DNA of 64,000 bases from UBA2357 sp041916775. Its GTDB lineage: Bacteria; Pseudomonadota; Gammaproteobacteria; Burkholderiales; Rhodocyclaceae. The translations under genes and the position numbers were made by a program. Location: NCBI GenBank assembly GCA_041916775.1, contig JAYRYZ010000001.1, positions 1 through 64,000 of the forward strand, given 5' to 3'. The notes under the pieces were generated by a model. It was not told the DNA's origin and did no database searches. It was given only the letters and a program-made list of their open reading frames with translations. This document shows positions 53,743-63,229 of the stretch, piece after piece. Positions within the stretch are counted from its first letter, which is position 1. Every line of letters begins with the position of its first letter.

Positions 53743-55562
53743 CGCAGGCCTCCTTCCTCCGTCGCGTTGCTTGCCTGGTTGGTGGCAACGCTGCGCAGTT
53801 CGCTCCGGTCGAGCTGCAGCGCCTGCTCGAGTTCCAGGCGGGTGTGCTCGAGCGGTGTGAGGATGCCGCGCGCCATGTCGAGCAGGTTGCGCACCATCGT
53901 GTTCGCGTAGTCGTTGTCGTTCATCAACGAGGTCGCGGTTTCGGCGTCGATACGGTCCTCGCGGATGAGCTGGTCGAGTACGCCGCTGGCGACGATGTCC
54001 TGGCGAGCCTGGCCGGCGGCGAGCACGTCGAGCGCGAGCAGGCCGCTCTCGCCCGGGTCTGCACACAGCTTGTTGAGTGCACTCAGGAGCAACGCGAGGC
54101 GTCGCCGCAGCTCGACGTATTCCTTGCGCAGGTAGGGGTTGGGCGAGGCGAGGTAGCGCACCAGGTTCTTCTGCAGGTGCTTGAGCGCCTTCAGCGCTTC
54201 GACCAGGTCCTGCGCTGCGCTGCGCAACTGGAAGGCCTGGCGCGCATGGGCGTCGTCGCTGCGCAGGCGCACGAGGAAGGCGAGGATGCTCGCATGCAGC
54301 GGTTTCACCCGCTGCTGGTAGAGCTCGTCGACGTCGATCGCATGGATGCGCTCGGGCGGGTTGACGAGCAACTCCAGCCCCTCGGCGCGACGCAGCCGGG
54401 CGGGTTCGGCGTGCAGCACCAGGGCCATGATGTCGAAGCCGTTGGCAAAGAGGTGCAGCACTTCCTTGCGCGCAGCTTCCAGGCCAGCGTCGGGCATCGC
54501 GAGCATGGTGTCGTTGATGAAGTGGGGCATGCTCACCTTACGCGGTGCAGGTTTCAGCCATGTTTCAAGCGCTTGCACGAGACGGTCGGTGAGCGGCAGC
54601 ATCAGGGCGACGCCGATCAGGTTGAAGAGGGTGTGGAACAGCGCGAGCTTGAGCGTGTAGTCGTTCTCGGCGATCCCCAGCCAGTCGGCGCCGGTATCCA
54701 CGGCGATGCCGATGGGGTGGATGAAGGCCAGCGCGACCAAACCGGTCGAGACGTTGAAGATGAAGTGTGCCGCCGCGACCCGGCGCCCGGCGATGTTTGC
54801 CGAAAGGGCGCTGAGGATGGCACCGAAGGTGGTGCCGACGTTCGCACCGATCGCGAGCGCAAGCGCGTTCTCGTAGGAGATCTGCCCGGCGGCGAGCGCG
54901 GTGATGATCAGCACCAGCGTCGCATGGCTGGACTGGATGACGATGGTGGCGACGATGCCGATCAGCGTGAACACCAAGAGCCCGGCGATGCCCGTCATCG
55001 CGAACGCGGCGAGATCCAGCGTTTCCTTGGCGGTCTCGAAACCGAGCACGAGGTAGTGGATGCCGAGGAACAGGAAGCCGATGCCCGCCAGAACGTGGCC
55101 AAGGCCCTTGGCCGTGACACTGCGATTGAGGATCAGGATGACGCCGAAGGTGAGCATGGGCATCGCGTAGGCGGCGATGTCCACCTTCAGGCCGAAGCCG
55201 GCGATCAGCCACGCCCCTGTGGTGGTGCCCAGGTTTGCGCCGAAGATGATGCCGATGCCCTGGGCGAGCCCGAGCAGGCCCGCCGACAGGAAGGAGATCG
55301 TGATCACCGACACCAGCGTGCTCGACTGCATCACCGTGGTACTGACGATGCCGAACACCACGCTCTTCCACAACCTGTCGGTGCTGCGCTGCAGGATGCG
55401 CTCCAGCGTGCCGCCGGTGAAGGCCTTTAAGCCTTCCTCCAGCGACAGCATGCCGAACAGGAAGATCGCCACGCCGGCCGCGATCGACTTGAACTCGGGG
55501 CTGATCCAGAACCCCCAGCCCAGCAGCAGGAAGGCTGCGGCGAGCGCGAGCTGGCGGCGCAT
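53739..55562 (-). CDS. Na/Pi cotransporter with C-terminal PhoU-like domain
   Basis: A 607-residue membrane protein. Residues 1-310 contain two inverted Na_Pi_cotrans repeats with the QSSTLVSVITISFLSAGLL and QSSHATLVLIITALAAG motifs (QSSS-like signatures). Residues about 340-590 are a helical PhoU-like domain. It imports phosphate with sodium, or exports, depending on conditions. The translation starts close behind the HerA-like ATPase gene, 3 bp away. Confidence 0.9.
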   Translation of the reverse strand: MRRQLALAAAFLLLGWGFWISPEFKSIAAGVAIFLFGMLSLEEGLKAFTGGTLERILQRSTDRLWKSVVFGIVSTTVMQSSTLVSVITISFLSAGLLGLAQGIGIIFGANLGTTTGAWLIAGFGLKVDIAAYAMPMLTFGVILILNRSVTAKGLGHVLAGIGFLFLGIHYLVLGFETAKETLDLAAFAMTGIAGLLVFTLIGIVATIVIQSSHATLVLIITALAAGQISYENALALAIGANVGTTFGAILSALSANIAGRRVAAAHFIFNVSTGLVALAFIHPIGIAVDTGADWLGIAENDYTLKLALFHTLFNLIGVALMLPLTDRLVQALETWLKPAPRKVSMPHFINDTMLAMPDAGLEAARKEVLHLFANGFDIMALVLHAEPARLRRAEGLELLVNPPERIHAIDVDELYQQRVKPLHASILAFLVRLRSDDAHARQAFQLRSAAQDLVEALKALKHLQKNLVRYLASPNPYLRKEYVELRRRLALLLSALNKLCADPGESGLLALDVLAAGQARQDIVASGVLDQLIREDRIDAETATSLMNDNDYANTMVRNLLDMARGILTPLEHTRLELEQALQLDRSELRSVATNQASNATEEGGLR

Positions 55563-55565
55563 CGT

Positions 55566-57122
55566 TCAGCGGCTCCGCCCGCCGCCGCCGAGCAGCGAGC
55601 CCAGCAGTCCGCGCACGATCTGGCGGCCGATGCTGCTGCCGATGGTGCGGGTGACGGTCTTCGCCGCGGTCTGCACCAGGCCGTCGCGCCGCCCACCGCG
55701 CGGGCCGGTGGAGCCGAACAGGAGGTCGTTGAGCATGCCGCCGCTCCCCGCGTCCTCCGCAGGCGCGGCCGCAGGGGTGCGGCTGCCGGCGCTGCGCGCC
55801 TCGGCCTTGGCGAGCGCTTCCTCGGCCGCGCGCGCTGCCGCCGCGTCCGCCTGGGCGCGCAGCAGCTCGTAGGCGGATTCGCGGTCCACCACCTGCTCAT
55901 AGTGGCCGAAGAGCACCGAGCCCTTCACGAGCGCGCTCCGTTCTTCTGCCGTAAGCGGCCCGAGGCGCGACGCCGGCGCGATCACCATCGCGCGCTCGAC
56001 CACCTCCGGTCGTCCCTTGTCGTCGAGGAAGGAGATCAGCGCCTCGCCCACGCCGAGCTCGGTGATCACCGTGGCGGCGTCGAAGGCCGGGTTGGCGCGC
56101 ATGGTCTCGGCGGCGCTCTTCACCGCCTTCTGGTCGCGCGGGGTGAAGGCGCGCAACGCGTGCTGCACCCGGTTGCCGAGCTGGCCGAGCACGTTGTCCG
56201 GCACGTCCAGCGGGCTCTGGGTGACGAAGTACACCCCGACACCCTTGGAGCGGATGAGGCGCACCACCTGCTCCACCTTCTCGACCAGCGCCTTGGGCGC
56301 GTCGTTGAAGAGGAGGTGGGCCTCATCGAAGAAGAACACCAGCTTGGGTTTGTCGAGGTCGCCGACCTCGGGCAGCTGCTCGAAGAGCTCCGACAGCATC
56401 CACAGCAGGAAGGTGGAGTAGAGCTTGGGCGAGTGGAAGAGCTTCTCCGCGGCGAGCACGTTCACCACGCCACGGCCGTCGGCGTCGGTCTGGATGAGGT
56501 CGGCGAGGTCCAGCATCGGCTCGCCGAAGAACACGTCGCCGCCCTGCTCCTCGAGGCTCAGCAGGCCGCGCTGGATCGCACCGATCGAGGCCGCCGAGAC
56601 GTTGCCGTATTCGGTGGTGAAGCGCTTCGCGTTCTCGCCGACGAACTGGATCATCGCGCGCAGATCTTTCAGATCGAGCAACAGCAGGCCGTTGTCGTCG
56701 GCGATGCGGAACACCAGCTGCAACACACCCGACTGGGTATCGTTGAGGTTCAGCAGCCGCGCGATCAGCAGCGGGCCCATATCCGACACCGTCGCGCGCA
56801 CCGGGTGTCCGTTGCTGCCGTAGACGTCCCAGAAGACCGTGGTGTTGGCGCGCGGCACGAACGCGTCGATGCCGATCGCGGCGAGCCGTTGCAGCATCTT
56901 CTCGGAAGCGACGCCGGCGGCGCCGATGCCCGACAGGTCGCCCTTGATGTCGGCGACGAACACCGGCACGCCGGCGTTGGCGAAGGATTCGGCCATCTTC
57001 TGCAGGGTCACCGTCTTGCCGGTGCCGGTCGCGCCGGTGATCAGCCCGTGGCGGTTTGCAAGCCTTGGAAGGAGGTGGATTTCACGTTCGCCAGCCTTGG
57101 CGATCAGCATCGGTTCGGCCAT
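55566..57122 (-). CDS. HerA/YjgR-like DUF853 ATPase
   Basis: A 518-residue P-loop ATPase from MAEPMLIAKAGERE; the open frame extends to 57170. Walker A is GATGTGKTV (about residue 28-36), and Walker B is LVFFFDEAHLLF. The C-terminus is Ala/Gly-rich and ends GLLGSLLGGGGRSR. It belongs to the DUF853 (YjgR) branch of HerA-type translocases. Its cellular role is not settled. It is convergent with nothing and divergent from yebC across a 157-bp gap. Confidence 0.9.
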   Translation of the reverse strand: MAEPMLIAKAGEREIHLLPRLANRHGLITGATGTGKTVTLQKMAESFANAGVPVFVADIKGDLSGIGAAGVASEKMLQRLAAIGIDAFVPRANTTVFWDVYGSNGHPVRATVSDMGPLLIARLLNLNDTQSGVLQLVFRIADDNGLLLLDLKDLRAMIQFVGENAKRFTTEYGNVSAASIGAIQRGLLSLEEQGGDVFFGEPMLDLADLIQTDADGRGVVNVLAAEKLFHSPKLYSTFLLWMLSELFEQLPEVGDLDKPKLVFFFDEAHLLFNDAPKALVEKVEQVVRLIRSKGVGVYFVTQSPLDVPDNVLGQLGNRVQHALRAFTPRDQKAVKSAAETMRANPAFDAATVITELGVGEALISFLDDKGRPEVVERAMVIAPASRLGPLTAEERSALVKGSVLFGHYEQVVDRESAYELLRAQADAAAARAAEEALAKAEARSAGSRTPAAAPAEDAGSGGMLNDLLFGSTGPRGGRRDGLVQTAAKTVTRTIGSSIGRQIVRGLLGSLLGGGGRSR

Positions 57123-57236
57123 CTCGAAGTTCCTCGTGTCTAGGATGAGCGTGTATGGGTGAGCGTGCAAAGGTGTTCAAGGGGTTGGCAGCAGTTTAAC
57201 CGCTGGCGCGCTCACCGCCACCCGCAGGCGCGAGGG

Positions 57237-57242
57237 TATAAT
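57237..57242 (+). promoter_or_regulatory. -10 element of the yebC promoter
   Basis: A consensus TATAAT lies 37 bp before the yebC ATG. No good -35 box sits at 16-18 bp upstream, so this may be an extended or activator-dependent promoter. The position suits a short leader. Confidence 0.5.
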
Positions 57243-57279
57243 CACGAACTTTTCATTTACCAGCAGCTTCGAGGCTTTT

Positions 57280-58005
57280 ATGGCGGGTCATTCCAAATGG
57301 GCAAACATCCAGCACCGCAAGGGTCGCCAGGATGCCAAGCGGGGCAAGGTCTTCACCAAACTGATCAAGGAAATCACCGTCGCCGCGCGCATGGGCGGCG
57401 GAGACCCGAACTTCAACCCGCGCCTGCGCCTCGCGGTGGATAACGCCAAGGCCGAGAACATGCCGGGCGAGAACATCGACCGCGCGATCAAGCGCGGCAC
57501 CGGCGAGCTCGAGGGTGTGAGCTACGAGGAAGCACGCTACGAGGGCTACGGCATCGCGGGTGCGGCGGTGATGGTGGATTGCCTCACCGACAACAAGACG
57601 CGCACCGTTGCGGACGTGCGTCACGCCTTCTCGAAGTACGGCGGCAACATGGGCACCGACGGTTGTGTGGCCTTCCAGTTCAAGCACTGCGGCCAGCTGC
57701 TGTTCGCACCCGGCACCAGCGAGGATGCGCTGATGGGGGCCGCCCTGGAGGCTGGCGCCGAGGACGTGATGACGAACGACGACGGTTCCATCGAGGTCGT
57801 CACCGCGCCCTACGAGTACACTGCGGTGAAGGAAGCGCTGGAGAAGGCCGGCTTCAAGGCCGAGTTCGGCGAAGTGACGATGAAGCCGCAGAACGAGACC
57901 GAGCTCGACGGCGACGACGCGCTGCGCATGCAGAAGCTGCTCGACGCGCTCGAGTCGCTCGACGACGTGCAGCAGGTATATACCTCGGCGGTGTTCGACG
58001 AGTAA
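57280..58005 (+). CDS. yebC: YebC/PmpR family transcription/translation regulator
   Basis: A 241-residue protein with the invariant start MAGHSKWANIQHRKGRQDAK and the DNA/ribosome-related core (NMPGENIDRAIKRGTGE). YebC proteins regulate transcription in some bacteria and help translation of polyproline stretches in others. In proteobacteria it usually precedes ruvC; here a DMT transporter gene separates them. Confidence 0.96.
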   Translation: MAGHSKWANIQHRKGRQDAKRGKVFTKLIKEITVAARMGGGDPNFNPRLRLAVDNAKAENMPGENIDRAIKRGTGELEGVSYEEARYEGYGIAGAAVMVDCLTDNKTRTVADVRHAFSKYGGNMGTDGCVAFQFKHCGQLLFAPGTSEDALMGAALEAGAEDVMTNDDGSIEVVTAPYEYTAVKEALEKAGFKAEFGEVTMKPQNETELDGDDALRMQKLLDALESLDDVQQVYTSAVFDE

Positions 58006-58080
58006 TCGCGGCGCGAGCCGCTGCAGCGCGCCGGCCCCTCCTGCGGCCGGCACGCGGCGCGTTCCGACGGAGTTGTCCGT

Positions 58081-58968
58081 ATGTCCCCATCCCTCGGCAC
58101 GCGCGTGATGCCGCTGTTGTTCGTGCTGCTGTGGAGCACCGGCTTCCTCGGTGCCAAGTTCGGGCTGCCACACGCCGAGCCACTCACCTTCCTCTCCATC
58201 CGCTACGCGCTGGTGATCCTGCTGATGAGCGCGATCGCCTTCGCGATGCGTGCGCCCTGGCCGCGCGCACCGCGTCAGATCCTGCACATCGGCGTTGCCG
58301 GGGTGCTGGTGCAGGCGGTGTATCTGGGCGGCGTGTTCACTTCCATCCATCATGGTCTGCCGGCCGGGGTGTCGGCGCTGGTGGTGGGCATGCAGCCGCT
58401 CCTGACTGCCTGCGGTGCCGGCCTGCTGCTGGGCGAGCGGGTGAGTGCGCGGCAGTGGGCCGGGTTGGTGCTGGGTTTCGTGGGGGTGACGTTGGTGGTG
58501 TCGAACAAGGCCTCGATCGGCGCCACCGACCCCGCAGCACTTTGGGCGATGCTCTTGCCCGCGGTGGTGGCGCTGCTCGCGATCACTGTAGGCACGCTGT
58601 ACCAGAAGCGCTTCTGCCCGGCCTTCGACCTGCGCACCGGCTCGGTGGTGCAGTTCGTTCCGAGCCTGATCCTGACGCTGTTCCTCGCAACGCAGTTCGA
58701 GACCATGCAGGTGGCGTGGACCGGCGACTTCCTGTTCGCGCTCGGCTGGCTGGTGCTGGTGCTGTCGCTCGGCGCGATCAGCCTCTTGAATCTCCTCATC
58801 CGCAGCGGTAGCGCGGTGAATGTCGCGAGCCTCTTCTACCTCACCCCGGCCTTCACCGCGCTGTTCGCGTGGGGGCTCTTCGACGAGCGGCTCACCGGTA
58901 CCGCGCTGGTGGGCATGGCGGTTGCAGTTACCGGGGTGTGGCTCGCGCGCAAGCCGGCCGGTGCTTGA
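58081..58968 (+). CDS. EamA/DMT-family exporter (first)
   Basis: A 295-residue protein with ten hydrophobic helices in two EamA repeats (LLFVLLWSTGFLGAKFGLPHAEPL, then YLTPAFTALFAWGLFDERLTGTALVG). This is the drug/metabolite transporter superfamily. Substrate unknown. Lies between yebC and ruvC, stopping 3 bp before the ruvC ATG. Confidence 0.88.
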   Translation: MSPSLGTRVMPLLFVLLWSTGFLGAKFGLPHAEPLTFLSIRYALVILLMSAIAFAMRAPWPRAPRQILHIGVAGVLVQAVYLGGVFTSIHHGLPAGVSALVVGMQPLLTACGAGLLLGERVSARQWAGLVLGFVGVTLVVSNKASIGATDPAALWAMLLPAVVALLAITVGTLYQKRFCPAFDLRTGSVVQFVPSLILTLFLATQFETMQVAWTGDFLFALGWLVLVLSLGAISLLNLLIRSGSAVNVASLFYLTPAFTALFAWGLFDERLTGTALVGMAVAVTGVWLARKPAGA

Positions 58969-58971
58969 GCG

Positions 58972-59520
58972 ATGAGCACCGCCTCCGCCACCGTCGCGAC
59001 GCGCATCCTAGGGCTCGACCCGGGGCTGCGCATCACCGGCTTCGGCGTCATCGACAAGCTTGGCAGCGAGATCCGCTATGTGGCCTCCGGCTGCATCAAG
59101 ACGCGCGACGGGGAACTCCCCGGACGGCTCAAGACCCTGCTCGACGGCGTGCGCGAGGTCATCGCGAGCTATGCGCCGGATCAGGTTGCGGTCGAGAAGG
59201 TGTTCGTCAACGTGAACCCGCAGTCCACGCTGCTGCTCGGTCAGGCGCGCGGGGCGGTGATCTGCGGTGCGGTGTCGTGCGACCTGCCGGTGATGGAATA
59301 CACCGCGCTGCAGGTGAAGCAGGCGGTGGTGGGCTACGGCAAGGCCAGCAAGGAGCAGGTGCAGCACATGGTGTGCCGCCTGCTGCAGCTCGAGTCCAGC
59401 CCCAGCGCCGATGCGGCTGACGCGCTCGCCTGCGCGATCTGCCACGCCCACGGCGCGCAGGGCATGCTCGGTGCGATGGGCGGGCGGCGGCGGGCCGGGC
59501 GTATTCTCGGGGTGGGCTAG
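58972..59520 (+). CDS. ruvC: Holliday junction resolvase RuvC
   Basis: A 182-residue endonuclease. The active-site Asp is in ILGLDPGLRITGFG, the Glu in VAVEKVF, and the C-terminal acidic pair in ADAADALACAICHAH. The resolvase cuts Holliday junctions with RuvAB. ruvA and ruvB, which usually follow, are not in the window; a second DMT exporter occupies the next position. Confidence 0.96.
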   Translation: MSTASATVATRILGLDPGLRITGFGVIDKLGSEIRYVASGCIKTRDGELPGRLKTLLDGVREVIASYAPDQVAVEKVFVNVNPQSTLLLGQARGAVICGAVSCDLPVMEYTALQVKQAVVGYGKASKEQVQHMVCRLLQLESSPSADAADALACAICHAHGAQGMLGAMGGRRRAGRILGVG

Positions 59521-59522
59521 CC

Positions 59523-60437
59523 ATGGCATGGCATCACGGTGAGGGCGTGCAGCTGTCGGGACGCGGCATCGGCCTGTTGTTCGCGGTGGTCGGCGCGATC
59601 GGCTTCTCGTTCAAGGCCATCCTGGTGAAGCTCTCCTACCGCTACGGTGTGGATGCCGAGACGTTGCTCGCGCTGCGCATGGGCTTCTCGCTGCCTTTCT
59701 TCATCGTGATGGGCGTGGTGGCGGGGCGGCGCGCGACCCAGCCGCTGGACGGTCGCGACTGGCTGTGGATGCTGGGGCTCGGCATCACCGGCTATTACCT
59801 CGCGAGCTATCTGGACTTCCTCGGTCTGGACTACATCAGCGCAGGGCTGGAGCGCCTGATCCTGTTTCTGTACCCGACGCTGGTGATCGTGCTGTCGGCG
59901 CTTTTCCTCGGCAAACCCATCGGCCGGCGCACGATGCTCGCGCTCGCGATGTGTTACGCCGGCATCGGGCTTGCGGTGGGGCACGACTTCGCGCTCGGCG
60001 AGCGGCGCGACGTGATCATCGGCAGCCTGCTGGTGTTCGGCAGCGCGCTCTCGTACGCGCTGTATCTGATGGGCAGCGGCGTGGTGGTGGGCCGGCTGGG
60101 CTCGATGCGCGTGACCGCGGTGGCGACCGCGATCGCGTGCGTGCTGTGCCTCGCGCAGTTCGTGTTGCTGCGGCCGCTGGATGCGCTGCTGCTGCCGTGG
60201 CAGGTGTATGCGCTGTCGCTCGCGATGGCGCTGTTCTCCACCGTGGCGCCGGTGTGGCTGGTGTCGGAGTCGATTCGCCTCTTGGGGGCGGGGCCGGCGT
60301 CGCTGATCAGCACGCTGGGACCGGTGATCACGATCGGCCTTGGCTGGCTGATCCTCGGCGAGACGGTGGGTGCGGCGCAGGCCGCAGGCGCGGCGATGGT
60401 GATCGGCGGGGTGGTGGTGAGCGCCCGGCGGCGCTGA
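59523..60437 (+). CDS. EamA/DMT-family exporter (second)
   Basis: A 304-residue, ten-helix membrane protein with two EamA repeats (LLFAVVGAIGFSFKAILVKLSY, then ISTLGPVITIGLGWLILGETVGAAQ). Its ATG is 2 bp after the ruvC stop. It has little obvious similarity to the first exporter beyond the family pattern. Substrate unknown. Confidence 0.88.
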   Translation: MAWHHGEGVQLSGRGIGLLFAVVGAIGFSFKAILVKLSYRYGVDAETLLALRMGFSLPFFIVMGVVAGRRATQPLDGRDWLWMLGLGITGYYLASYLDFLGLDYISAGLERLILFLYPTLVIVLSALFLGKPIGRRTMLALAMCYAGIGLAVGHDFALGERRDVIIGSLLVFGSALSYALYLMGSGVVVGRLGSMRVTAVATAIACVLCLAQFVLLRPLDALLLPWQVYALSLAMALFSTVAPVWLVSESIRLLGAGPASLISTLGPVITIGLGWLILGETVGAAQAAGAAMVIGGVVVSARRR

Positions 60438-60478
60438 GCGGCGCCGGGCGGTGGTGCATGGAGGCGCTGCGCGCTGCC

Positions 60479-61312
60479 TCAGGCGACGAGCCCGAGGCGG
60501 CGGCAGATCTCGAGCGTGGGGCCCGACTGGTTCATGCTGTAGAAGTGCAGCCCGGGCGCGCCTGCATCGAGCAGGCGGCGGCACAGGTCGGTGACGACGT
60601 CGAAGCCGAAGTCGCGGATTGCCTCACTGTCGTCGCCGAAGCTCTCGAACTTCTTGCGCATCCAGCGCGGGATGTCCGCGCCGCAGTTGTCCGAGAAGCG
60701 CGCCAGCCGCGAAAAGCTGGTGATCGGCATGATGCCCGGGATCACCGGGATCTCCACCCCCATCGCGCGTACCTGGTCGACGAAGTGGCGATAGGCGTCG
60801 GCGTTGTAAAAGTACTGGGTGATGGCCGAGTTCGCGCCGGCCTCGACCTTGCGCTTGAATGCCGCCAGATCGTCCTTGGGGCTCTTCGCCTGCGGGTGCC
60901 ATTCCGGGTAGGCGGCGACCTCGATGTGGAAGTGGTCGCCCGTCTCGGCGCGGATGAACTCCACCAGATCGCTCGCATAGCGGAACTCGCCCATGCCGTA
61001 GGCGCCGGAGGGCAAATCGCCGCGCAGCGCCACCACATGACGCACGCCGCTCGCGATGAAGCTCTGCAGGATCTCGCGGATGCGTTCGCGCGTGGCACCC
61101 ACGCAGGTGAGGTGCGGGCAGGCGACGTGCCCTTCCGCGGCGATCTCGGCGACGGTGGCGAAGGTGCGCTCCTGGGTGGAGCCGCCCGCGCCGTAGGTGA
61201 CCGAGAAGAAGGCGGGTTTCAGCACCGCCAGCCGCTCGCGCACTGCGCGCAGCTTGTCGGCGCCTTCCGCCATCTGGGGCGGGAAGAATTCGACTGAAAG
61301 TTCAGGTTTCAT
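60479..61312 (-). CDS. metF: 5,10-methylenetetrahydrofolate reductase
   Basis: A 277-residue FAD enzyme that makes 5-methyl-THF for methionine synthesis. It starts MKPELSVEFFPPQ, and carries SVTYGAGGSTQERT, TCVGATRERI and ALRGDLP, all typical of MetF. It closes the ahcY-S4-metF minus-strand unit, in which the S4 gene stop overlaps the metF start (ATGA). Regulation by the upstream SAH riboswitch is likely for the whole unit. Confidence 0.95.
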   Translation of the reverse strand: MKPELSVEFFPPQMAEGADKLRAVRERLAVLKPAFFSVTYGAGGSTQERTFATVAEIAAEGHVACPHLTCVGATRERIREILQSFIASGVRHVVALRGDLPSGAYGMGEFRYASDLVEFIRAETGDHFHIEVAAYPEWHPQAKSPKDDLAAFKRKVEAGANSAITQYFYNADAYRHFVDQVRAMGVEIPVIPGIMPITSFSRLARFSDNCGADIPRWMRKKFESFGDDSEAIRDFGFDVVTDLCRRLLDAGAPGLHFYSMNQSGPTLEICRRLGLVA

Positions 61313-61611
61313 GCGTGTTCCAGATGCGGGGCTTGTGAATCCCCGTTGTCGGCGAGCAGGACGAGTCGCGTCGCGTCGGCGAGCAACTGTGCGGGCCTGC
61401 CGACGCGGCCGTCGGCGTGTGCTATCCGTCCTGCCTCGATGAGCCGCCGCGCCTCGGCGCGCGAGAACGCGAGGCCTTGACGCACGAGCAGGACGTCCGC
61501 GCGTTCGAGTCCGGCGGGTTTCGTGTTGTCTGCTTCGCGCTTTGGCGCGGCCTTGGCCGGAGCGGCCGGGCGTCGCGAGCGGGCATGGAATGAGTTCATG
61601 GACATCGCCAT
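61309..61611 (-). CDS. Stand-alone S4-domain RNA-binding protein
   Basis: A 100-residue protein. A Lys/Arg/Ala-rich N-terminus precedes an S4 domain (ERADVLLVRQGLAFSRAEARRLIEAGRI and so on). It resembles the N-terminal S4 part of TlyA-like methyltransferases, but the methyltransferase half is absent. It lies between ahcY (14 bp gap) and metF (ATGA overlap), so it is cotranscribed with the SAM cycle. Role unknown. Confidence 0.75.
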   Translation of the reverse strand: MAMSMNSFHARSRRPAAPAKAAPKREADNTKPAGLERADVLLVRQGLAFSRAEARRLIEAGRIAHADGRVGRPAQLLADATRLVLLADNGDSQAPHLEHA

Positions 61612-61624
61612 GCCCGCCTTGCGC

Positions 61625-63040
61625 TCAGTAGCGGTAGTGGTCGGTCTTGTACGGACCTTCGACCGGCACGCCGATGTAGTTCGCCTGCGCGTCGGTGAGC
61701 GTCGTGAGCGTGGCGTTGAGCGTCTTCAGTTGCAGGCGCGCGACCTTCTCGTCGAGGTGTTTGGGCAGGGTGTAGACGCCCACCGGGTAGTCGGCGGTCT
61801 TGGTGAACAGCTCGATCTGCGCGATGGTCTGGTTGGCGAAGGACGAGGACATCACGTAGGACGGATGGCCGGTGCCGCAGCCGAGGTTCACCAGGCGGCC
61901 CTTGGCGAGCAGGATGATGCGGTTGCCCGACGGCAGGGTGATGTGATCCACCTGCGGCTTGATCTCTTCCCACGGATAGCCTTCGATCGAGGCGACGTTG
62001 ATCTCCGAGTCGAAGTGGCCAATGTTGCAGACGATGGCGTTGTGCTTCATCTTCACCAGGTGGTGGTGGTCGATGACGTGGAAGTTGCCGGTGGCGGTGA
62101 CGAAGATGTCGGCCTTGTCGCAGGCGTAGTCCATGGTCACGACGCGGTAGCCTTCCATCGCCGCCTGCAGCGCGCAGATCGGGTCGATCTCGGTGACCCA
62201 CACCTGGGCCGACAGCGCGCGCAGCGCCTGGGCCGAACCCTTGCCCACGTCGCCGTAGCCGCACACCACCGCGATCTTGCCCGCGACCATCACGTCGGTG
62301 GCGCGCTTGATGCCGTCCACCAGCGATTCGCGGCAGCCGTAGAGGTTGTCGAACTTGGACTTGGTAACCGAATCATTGACGTTGATCGCCGGGAACTTCA
62401 GCTCGCCGCGTTCGTGCATTTGGTACAGGCGATGCACGCCGGTGGTGGTTTCCTCGGTGACGCCCTTGATCTTGGCGAGTCGGGTCGAGTACCAGCTCGG
62501 GTCGGTCGCGAGCTTGGCCTTGATGCTGGCAAAGAGCACGGTGGCCTCCTCGCTGTCCGGGTTGTTCAGCACCGACAGGTCCTGCTCGGCGCGCGCGCCG
62601 AGATGCAGCAGCAGGGTGGCATCACCGCCGTCGTCGAGGATCATGTTGGAGAAACCGCCGTCCGCCCACTCGAAGATGCGGTGGGTGTACTCCCAGTAGT
62701 CGGTCAGCGATTCACCCTTGACCGCGAACACGGGGATGCCTGCGGCGGCGATTGCGGCGGCGGCATGGTCCTGGGTCGAGAAGATGTTGCACGAGGCCCA
62801 GCGGACTTCGGCACCGAGCGCGGTCAGCGTTTCGATCAGCACCGCGGTCTGGATGGTCATGTGCAGCGAGCCGGTGATGCGCGCGCCCTTCAGCGGTTGG
62901 GCGGCCGCGAACTCTTCGCGGATGGCCATCAGGCCGGGCATTTCGGTTTCCGCGATCTTGATCTCCTTGCGACCCCAATCGGCAAGGGAAAGATCGGCGA
63001 CGATGAAGTCGGAGGCGGTGTGGTCGGTAGCGGCGTTCAT
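61625..63040 (-). CDS. ahcY: Adenosylhomocysteinase
   Basis: A 471-residue SAH hydrolase that removes S-adenosylhomocysteine, the product of SAM-dependent methylations. It begins MNAATDHTASDFIVADLSLA. The segment CNIFSTQDHAAAAIA, the NAD-binding VCGYGDVGKGSAQALRALSA, and the terminal GPYKTDHYRY are all typical. The ATG at 63040 is preferred over an upstream start at 63070. It is the first gene behind the SAH riboswitch. Confidence 0.97.
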   Translation of the reverse strand: MNAATDHTASDFIVADLSLADWGRKEIKIAETEMPGLMAIREEFAAAQPLKGARITGSLHMTIQTAVLIETLTALGAEVRWASCNIFSTQDHAAAAIAAAGIPVFAVKGESLTDYWEYTHRIFEWADGGFSNMILDDGGDATLLLHLGARAEQDLSVLNNPDSEEATVLFASIKAKLATDPSWYSTRLAKIKGVTEETTTGVHRLYQMHERGELKFPAINVNDSVTKSKFDNLYGCRESLVDGIKRATDVMVAGKIAVVCGYGDVGKGSAQALRALSAQVWVTEIDPICALQAAMEGYRVVTMDYACDKADIFVTATGNFHVIDHHHLVKMKHNAIVCNIGHFDSEINVASIEGYPWEEIKPQVDHITLPSGNRIILLAKGRLVNLGCGTGHPSYVMSSSFANQTIAQIELFTKTADYPVGVYTLPKHLDEKVARLQLKTLNATLTTLTDAQANYIGVPVEGPYKTDHYRY

Positions 63041-63128
63041 GCGTTTGCTCCATGAATGCCGGGGGATCACTGCGGGGAATGGCGCTTCTCGAGCGGCTCA
63101 CCCGGTGTTCCAGCCCGGCAGGGTTGGT

Positions 63129-63214
63129 CAGGTGAGCGCCGTTCTACAACCGCCGTGGGACGACGGGATCCGAGCCTGGGGAGGGCGTAACCCAAACCTC
63201 GCAGCGCTCCTCGG
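63129..63214 (-). ncRNA. SAH riboswitch upstream of ahcY
   Basis: Read on the minus strand, the leader has the class-specific segments CCGAGGAGCGCTGCGA, then CCCAGGCTCGG, then AACGGCGCTCACCTGA in that order. CCGAG pairs with CTCGG to form P1, and AGCGC can pair with GCGCT near the 3' end to form the pseudoknot. In known SAH riboswitches ligand binding turns on ahcY expression. The element sits about 90 bp before the ahcY start, directly behind a -10 box. Confidence 0.93.
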
Positions 63215-63223
63215 AATTCGCGG

Positions 63224-63229
63224 ATTATA
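63224..63229 (-). promoter_or_regulatory. -10 element of the ahcY promoter
   Basis: TATAAT on the minus strand, about 10 bp before the first riboswitch nucleotides, so the transcript would begin at the aptamer. TGACAA/GTGACA about 18-19 bp upstream is a weak -35 candidate. Confidence 0.7.
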
